DNA of 10,668 nucleotides from Streptosporangiaceae bacterium. Lineage in GTDB: Bacteria; Actinomycetota; Actinomycetes; Streptosporangiales; Streptosporangiaceae. Below, piece after piece: positions 7,112-10,668 of this stretch (position 1 is the stretch's first letter; each line of letters opens with the position of its first letter). A program made the position numbers and the translations under genes. The stretch is from assembly GCA_025934635.1 (NCBI GenBank), contig JAICWX010000289.1, positions 1 to 10,668 on the forward strand, written 5' to 3'. The notes beneath the pieces are model-generated. The model had not been told where the DNA came from. It searched no databases and worked only from the letters and a program-made list of their open reading frames with translations.

Positions 7112-7315
7112 ATGACCGACCTGTCTCAGGCAATCTGGCGGAAGGCCCGCCGCAGTGCACACAACGGAGGCTGCGTCGAGGTCGCGGCCAACCTGGACGG
7201 CGTGGCCGCCGTCCGCGACAGCAAGCGGCCGGAGGGCGGTGCGCACGTCGTCCGCCGCGATGCCTTCGCCGCATTCCTGGCGGACGTCAAGGAAGGCCGC
7301 TACGACCTGGCCTAG
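7112..7315 (+). CDS. DUF397 domain protein
   Basis: A 67-residue protein that is almost entirely one DUF397 domain: IWRKARRSAHNGGCVEVA (residues 8-25), the core VAAVRDSKRPEGG (30-42), and the C-terminal helix FAAFLADVKEGRYD. Length and motif order match the family. The ATG is preceded by GGAGTAGGG and lies 3 nt after the XRE stop, so the pair is one operon and probably translationally coupled. DUF397 proteins are thought to be partners of the adjacent XRE/DUF5753 protein, antitoxin-like or signal-modulating in studied Streptomyces pairs. A role here is inferred from that pairing. Compare it with the divergent copy at 5870-6133. Confidence 0.95.
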   Translation: MTDLSQAIWRKARRSAHNGGCVEVAANLDGVAAVRDSKRPEGGAHVVRRDAFAAFLADVKEGRYDLA

Positions 7316-7344
7316 CCTCGAAAGCTAGCCGTAGCGGAAAGCGA

Positions 7345-7380
7345 AAGGCCCCCCGGTGGATGCAGCCACTAGGGGGCCTT
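7345..7380 (+). terminator. Strong intrinsic terminator after the XRE/DUF397 operon
   Basis: AAGGCCCCC (7345-7353) pairs exactly with GGGGGCCTT (7372-7380). Within the loop, GTGG (7356-7359) pairs with CCAC (7366-7369), giving a long, nearly continuous hairpin. TTCTCGT follows as a weak T-rich tail. Its position, 30 nt after the DUF397 stop, fits rho-independent termination; the AAGG/CCTT base allows some function in both directions. Confidence 0.85.
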
Positions 7381-7630
7381 CTCGTATCGGCCTGTCTCAA
7401 GGCCTGGCGGGCCGACCTCATGGGTTTCCCGCGCTACCCGAGACTGTACACGGCAGGCCGAATTAATGGCTAGCTAAGAATGGCTATAGATGCATATAGG
7501 CCAACAAACCACCCATAATATCCCTCAACTAAAAACGCATCAATACCGCGTACATCACTGGTAACACGGACCACGATCCGGGCGTCTCGCATCAAGGTGA
7601 CATTGCGGAGATTTGGGCGCTAACGGAGCT

Positions 7631-7660
7631 TTGCCCGAGAAAACGGTTTCTGCGCATTAT
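7631..7660 (+). promoter_or_regulatory. Possible distal promoter of the ATP-binding protein gene
   Basis: TTGCCC (7631-7636) and CATTAT (7655-7660) are 18 nt apart. The -10 is a good match (five of six to TATAAT), the -35 a moderate one. It would give a leader of about 180 nt, or could drive a small RNA in this low-GC region. Confidence 0.35.
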
Positions 7661-7706
7661 GGTACCCGTGTGTCGAACTGAGACGAAAAGAATAATGCCA
7701 TCGATA

Positions 7707-7736
7707 TTGCGAAGTGGCTCCGCTGAGTCGTAATCT
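7707..7736 (+). promoter_or_regulatory. Probable proximal promoter of the ATP-binding protein gene
   Basis: TTGCGA (7707-7712) and TAATCT (7731-7736) are separated by 18 nt, close to the vegetative consensus at both boxes. Transcription would start near 7743, about 104 nt before the chosen ATG. The -10 box is the left end of the inverted repeat 7731-7751, so a bound protein would block the promoter. Confidence 0.5.
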
Positions 7737-7751
7737 GTGTTTCACAGATTA
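7731..7751. promoter_or_regulatory. Perfect 21-bp inverted repeat over the -10 region, candidate operator
   Basis: TAATCTGTG (7731-7739) and CACAGATTA (7743-7751) are exact reverse complements around TTT. The repeat covers the -10 box and the predicted start of transcription, the classic place for a repressor site. No Rho-independent terminator tail follows and no gene ends just before it, so an operator is preferred over a terminator. The XRE/DUF5753 protein encoded upstream is a candidate binder; its own upstream palindrome has a different arm sequence. Confidence 0.6.
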
Positions 7752-7846
7752 AGAGTCAGATCTCTCGCATCGACAACCGGATTGCTCGCCGACGGTATCC
7801 CCTCCTGCCGGCGGCCTTATGTCAGGTGACGCCGGAGGCGCCAGGT

Positions 7847-8803
7847 ATGAGGCAGCAGGGTTTTTACGGCATGCGCGGCGTGCGCGCGGGCACGTGTCAC
7901 ACGTGGTCGCTGCCGGCCGACGCGACGTGTGCCACAGTTGCGCGTCAGGTGTTCAGGGACGCGGTCTCGGAGGTCGGCCTCGAGCCGGATCTCCTCGATG
8001 ATTGCGTGCTGATGGCCAGCGAACTCGCGGCCAACACCTTGCACGCGCGCGCGGTGGCCGGGCCCGGCGGAGGGGGGGATCGGTTCGTGTCCGTCGCCCC
8101 GGACATGGGAGGCGAGCCGATTTCGTCCGCCGGCCCGGCCCCGCTGGTTTCACCGGGCACCCAGGCCGTGGCCGACTGCCCCGAGCTCTGGCTTTACCTG
8201 CGCGGCCTCGGCAGCCGGCGTGAGCTTGTCTGCAAGATCTTCGACTGCTCCCGCGGCTGGCGGCACGGGGTAGTGCCGTCCGCGTCCCGGGCGCCCGCCC
8301 AGGCCGTCGCCGGGCGCGGGCTGCAGATCGTGCAGGAGCTGTCCATGGGCCGGTGGGGACACCATCCCACCCGGGCCAGGCTGGGCGGGTGGGGCGCGCG
8401 CGGCAAGGCCGTCTGGTTCGCGGTGCCCGCGCCGCTGGCGCACGCCCGGCTGGTCGACGTCACCGGGCTGCGCGCCTACACTCTCTCGGCCGACGTCTCG
8501 GCCACCCGGGCCAACGAGCGCCTCAGTGCCCGCCAGGCCGCCAGGGAACTCGAGGTCATGCTCGATGAGCGCGGCGTCGGGGACCGGATGGTGCGGGCCG
8601 ACCAGCCCGCCTCGGACATCTCGGTGCTCTCCGTCTGCCGGGGCCTGACCGTGTGGTGCCGCTCCGGCATCGTGTCGCTGACCACCGCGGAAGGCGCCCG
8701 CGAGCGGTGGAACTACGCCGACCTGGTCGAGGCGGCCGAGCAGACGGTCCGGCGGTACGAGGAACTCGAGCTCGGCGAGGACCTCCTCGCTGTCGAAGCC
8801 TGA
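7847..8803 (+). CDS. RsbW/SpoIIAB-like ATP-binding protein (GHKL fold) with C-terminal extension
   Basis: A 318-residue protein whose N-terminal part resembles anti-sigma-factor serine kinases of the HATPase_c (GHKL) fold. The opening strand HTWSLPADATCATVARQVF (residues 18-36) and the N-box ASELAANTLHA (58-68, N63) are clear. The G1 box is degenerate (DCSRGW, 133-138, instead of DxGxG). The G2-type motif GRGLQIVQELSMGRWG (156-171) is good. A Gly/Pro-rich insert (about 71-110) interrupts the fold. Residues about 200-318 have no counterpart in RsbW and include an acidic helix ending EAAEQTVRRYEELELGEDL. Degenerate G1 boxes are common in such actinobacterial proteins, so kinase activity is uncertain. 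ATG 7847 was chosen because GGAGG (7834-7838) lies 8 nt before it; GTG 7826 would add 7 residues with no good ribosome site. RsbW-like genes accompany WhiJ/DUF397 genes in Streptomyces loci. Confidence 0.88.
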   Translation: MRQQGFYGMRGVRAGTCHTWSLPADATCATVARQVFRDAVSEVGLEPDLLDDCVLMASELAANTLHARAVAGPGGGGDRFVSVAPDMGGEPISSAGPAPLVSPGTQAVADCPELWLYLRGLGSRRELVCKIFDCSRGWRHGVVPSASRAPAQAVAGRGLQIVQELSMGRWGHHPTRARLGGWGARGKAVWFAVPAPLAHARLVDVTGLRAYTLSADVSATRANERLSARQAARELEVMLDERGVGDRMVRADQPASDISVLSVCRGLTVWCRSGIVSLTTAEGARERWNYADLVEAAEQTVRRYEELELGEDLLAVEA

Positions 8804-8827
8804 GAACGGCGCACCCCCGAGTCCAGG

Positions 8828-9766
8828 TCACCCCTGCATCGCGCCGGCCACCCGGGCGTAGGTGCCGAGCGTCACCTCCCAGAACTTGTCGACGTCGATG
8901 TGCATCGCGACCAGCGCGTTGCCGTTGCCCACCTCGCCGGGGGCGGCGAAGTCGGTCACGGTCATGCCCGCCGTGAACTGGCCGGTCAGCTCCACCTGGA
9001 CCCGCGCCGGGACTAGGCCGAACAGGTCCGGCTCCGCCACCCAGGCCACCGCGCAGACATCGTGCACCGGCGGCCCGCCGGGCTCGCGGACCGAACGGTA
9101 CTGCTCGAGCGCGGGCAGCAGCAGCCGGGTGCCGAGCGGCCCGAGCTCGCCCATCCGCCGCAGCACCGCATCGCTGGCCCCGGTCCGCAGGGTCACGTCG
9201 AGCCCGAGCATGGTGACGGTCCAGCCGGCCCGGAACACCGCCGCGGCCGCCTCCGGGTCGGCCCAGATGTTGTACTCGGCGGCGGGCGTGACGTTGCCCC
9301 GGCCCGCCGACCCGCCCATGATCACGAACCGGCGCACCCAGTCCGCCAGCCGCGGTTCCCGCTGTACCGCCAGCGCGATGTTGGTCAGCGGCCCGGTCGC
9401 GACCAGCGTGATCTCGCCGGGAGCGGCGCGCACGGTCTCGATGAGGTAGTCGATGGCGTGCCCGTCGCGCGGGCTGGCCGCCGCCGGGGGCAGGACGGCC
9501 CCGCCGAGCCCGGAATCGCCGTGCACCTGCCGCGCGTCCAGCGCCGGGCGCAGCAGCGGCCCGGCGCAGCCGGCCGTCACCGGCATCCCGCCCGTGCCGA
9601 TGAACTCGCACACCGCCAGCGCGTTCGCCGTCGTCTTGACCAGCCCGACGTTGCCCGCCACGGTGGTGATGCCGACCAGGTCGATGCCGGGGTGCCCGTG
9701 CGCGAAGGCGATCGCGAGCGCGTCGTCGATCCCGGGATCGCAGTCGAGGATGATCCGAGTGGCCAT
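8828..9766 (-). CDS. Inosine/uridine-type nucleoside hydrolase
   Basis: A 312-residue Ca2+-dependent N-ribohydrolase that splits ribonucleosides into base and ribose in salvage. The N-terminal calcium motif DCDPGIDDA (residues 8-16; D10, D14, D15) is intact. Also present are ITTVAGNV (33-40), VHGDSGLGG with H82, [11 protein letters not shown] (121-131), FVIMGG (147-152), the [10 protein letters not shown] block (165-174, N166, D170) and VHDVCAVAW (H235, D236), the usual C-terminal active-site His-Asp pair. Length is normal. Base preference cannot be read from the sequence, so no rih symbol is given. The ATG (9764-9766) follows AAAGGAG and GAGGAA on the minus strand. The gene is convergent with the ATP-binding protein gene (24 nt between stops, no obvious hairpin) and divergent from glyA. 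Confidence 0.95.
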   Translation of the reverse strand: MATRIILDCDPGIDDALAIAFAHGHPGIDLVGITTVAGNVGLVKTTANALAVCEFIGTGGMPVTAGCAGPLLRPALDARQVHGDSGLGGAVLPPAAASPRDGHAIDYLIETVRAAPGEITLVATGPLTNIALAVQREPRLADWVRRFVIMGGSAGRGNVTPAAEYNIWADPEAAAAVFRAGWTVTMLGLDVTLRTGASDAVLRRMGELGPLGTRLLLPALEQYRSVREPGGPPVHDVCAVAWVAEPDLFGLVPARVQVELTGQFTAGMTVTDFAAPGEVGNGNALVAMHIDVDKFWEVTLGTYARVAGAMQG

Positions 9767-9881
9767 GTCCGTTCCTCACTCCTTTGTGATGCCAGAAACG
9801 AAGGTACCGAACGGGGTTGGCGCGTGCCCCCGTGACCTGCGTCCGCCCGGACCGGTAGCCTCGTCACCGAGGAGGTCTGCC
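9767..9881. promoter_or_regulatory. Divergent regulatory region between nucleoside hydrolase and glyA
   Basis: This 115-nt region must carry promoters for both genes. For glyA, GTGACC (9831-9836) and TAGCCT (9856-9861) are a weak -35/-10 pair 19 nt apart. The ribosome site GAGGAGG (9869-9875) lies 6 nt before the glyA ATG. No convincing pair was found for the hydrolase. No glycine riboswitch or palindromic operator was recognised; the space is too short for the tandem glycine aptamer. Confidence 0.4.
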
Positions 9882-10668
9882 ATGCACATTCCGTCCATCG
9901 CGAGCGTCGAGAGCTCCGACCCCGAGATCGCCCGGCTCATCGACGATGAGGCGCGCAGGCAGTACGAGAAGGCCCGGCTCATCCCGTCGGAGAACTACGT
10001 CTCGGTGGCGGTGCTCGAGGCGTCCGGCAGCGTGCTGACCAATAAGTACTCCGAGGGCTACCCGGGCCGCCGCTACTACGAGGGCCAGCAGTTCATCGAC
10101 CCGGTGGAGATCATCGCCCGGGACCGCGCCAAGGCCCTGTTCGGCGTGGACCACGCCAACGTGCAGCCGTATTCCGGCTCGCCCGCCAACCTCGCCGTGT
10201 ACCTGGCGTTCGCCCAGCCCGGCGACACGGTCATGGGCATGGCGCTGCCGATGGGCGGCCACCTCACCCACGGCTGGCCGGTCTCGGCCACCGGCAAGTG
10301 GTTCCGCCCGGTCCAGTACGGCGTCCGCCACGACACCGGCCGCGTGGACATGGACGAGGTACGCGACCTGGCGGTCAAGGAGCAGCCCAAGATCATCTTC
10401 TGCGGCGGCACCGCGATCCCGCGCACCATCGACTTCCCGTCCTTCGCCGCCATCGCCGCCGAGGTCGGCGCGATCCTGGTGGCCGACGTCGCGCACATCT
10501 CCGGGCTGATCGCCGGCGGCGCCCACCCGACCCCGGCCGGGCACGCCGACGTGATCACCACGACCACGCACAAGACCCTCCGCGGCCCCCGCGGCGGCAT
10601 GATCCTCTGCAAGGAACAGTGGGCGAAGCCCATCGATTCCGCCGTGTTCCCCGGCGTGCAGGGCGGCC
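9882..10668 (+). CDS. glyA: Serine hydroxymethyltransferase GlyA (3' end cut by window edge)
   Basis: A cytoplasmic PLP enzyme that converts serine and tetrahydrofolate to glycine and 5,10-methylene-tetrahydrofolate, the main source of one-carbon units. The visible 262 residues carry the family landmarks: LIPSENYVS (33-41, commonly LIASENFTS), [17 protein letters not shown] (52-68), the [12 protein letters not shown] block (96-107; family SGAQAN), [14 protein letters not shown] (200-213; D202 and H205 of the PLP site), and the Schiff-base lysine K231 in [14 protein letters not shown] (226-239). Two family positions are unusual: PSEN replaces the common ASEN and SGSPAN replaces SGAQAN, variants known in some actinobacterial SHMTs. 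The ATG follows GAGGAGG at ideal spacing. About 160 residues are missing beyond the right edge. Confidence 0.97.
   Translation, partial: MHIPSIASVESSDPEIARLIDDEARRQYEKARLIPSENYVSVAVLEASGSVLTNKYSEGYPGRRYYEGQQFIDPVEIIARDRAKALFGVDHANVQPYSGSPANLAVYLAFAQPGDTVMGMALPMGGHLTHGWPVSATGKWFRPVQYGVRHDTGRVDMDEVRDLAVKEQPKIIFCGGTAIPRTIDFPSFAAIAAEVGAILVADVAHISGLIAGGAHPTPAGHADVITTTTHKTLRGPRGGMILCKEQWAKPIDSAVFPGVQGG

Larger units (their letters stand above)
7381..7846. other. Low-GC intergenic region upstream of the ATP-binding protein gene
   Basis: No gene is supported here. By hand count, 7441-7800 is about 49% GC, far below the surrounding genes. The most AT-rich part (7441-7560, about 44%) holds the direct repeat AATGGCTA at 7465-7472 and 7479-7486, and a near-palindrome CTATA/TATAG (7484-7488, 7495-7499). 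Two possible promoters lie further right (7631-7660 and 7707-7736), with an inverted repeat over the second. The region may be a long regulatory region, host an unannotated small RNA, or be a scar of an older insertion. No terminal repeats, integrase fragment or tRNA was seen. Confidence 0.6.

Noticed and set aside
7381..7460. tRNA gene or att site remnant
   Set aside because: GGGTTTCCCGC looks faintly like a T-loop region, but no GTTCRA motif, acceptor stem or repeated att core could be found.
7659..7733. A 24-codon plus-strand reading frame in the low-GC region
   Set aside because: It has no ribosome site, its start overlaps a possible -10 box, and its stop falls in the palindrome. Such short frames are expected by chance at this composition.
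7585..7771. Direct repeat TCTCGCATC at 7585-7593 and 7763-7771
   Set aside because: A single 9-bp match in a region of several hundred bases is not improbable by chance, and the copies have no consistent relation to promoter elements.
8556..9779. A long minus-strand open frame overlapping the nucleoside hydrolase and the end of the ATP-binding protein gene
   Set aside because: The product is Arg/Ala/Gly-rich low complexity, and the overlapping frame encodes a full nucleoside hydrolase with all family motifs.
9767..9881. Glycine riboswitch upstream of glyA
   Set aside because: Only 115 nt separate the divergent genes, too short for the tandem aptamer plus expression platform, and no matching motifs were seen.
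9864..10571. Minus-strand open frame antisense to glyA
   Set aside because: It is the shadow of a clear SHMT gene; no domain or ribosome site supports it.
1..10668. Insertion sequences, phage genes, CRISPR arrays, toxin or restriction genes
   Set aside because: No transposase, integrase, spaced direct-repeat array or recognisable defence enzyme was seen on either strand. The XRE/DUF397 pair has antitoxin-like relatives, but no toxin domain is visible.

Overview
This window is high-GC actinobacterial DNA, probably from a filamentous actinomycete such as Streptosporangiales, Streptomyces or a relative. The evidence is the GC-rich codon use, an actinobacterial-type CobN, and a cluster of families expanded in these organisms: PF04672 SAM methyltransferase, XRE/DUF5753 regulator, DUF397 proteins and an RsbW-like ATP-binding protein. 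No mobile element, CRISPR array, rRNA or tRNA was found.

Left part (1-4950). Two minus-strand genes come first: a PhoP-like OmpR-family response regulator cut by the left edge, and upstream of it a membrane-anchored protein with a DUF5666-like domain. A perfect 13-bp hairpin lies between them. Divergently, a long plus-strand gene encodes CobN, the large cobaltochelatase subunit of aerobic cobalamin synthesis. No other cobalamin gene is present.

Middle part (5011-8803). This is the most interesting stretch. A PF04672 methyltransferase overlaps a divergent DUF397-like small protein by 4 nt. An XRE/DUF5753 regulator and a canonical DUF397 protein follow, 3 nt apart and closed by a strong terminator. 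After a low-GC intergenic region (about 49% GC by hand count over 7441-7800) comes an RsbW/SpoIIAB-like ATP-binding protein with an unusual C-terminal extension. An inverted repeat sits next to or inside the probable promoter of each of the three transcription units. The composition resembles WhiJ/AbaA-type loci of Streptomyces, with the methyltransferase and second DUF397 protein as additions. Common regulation is inferred.

Right part (8828-10668). A minus-strand inosine/uridine-type nucleoside hydrolase is convergent with the ATPase gene. It is divergent from glyA (serine hydroxymethyltransferase), which runs off the right edge. Both are ordinary housekeeping or salvage genes.
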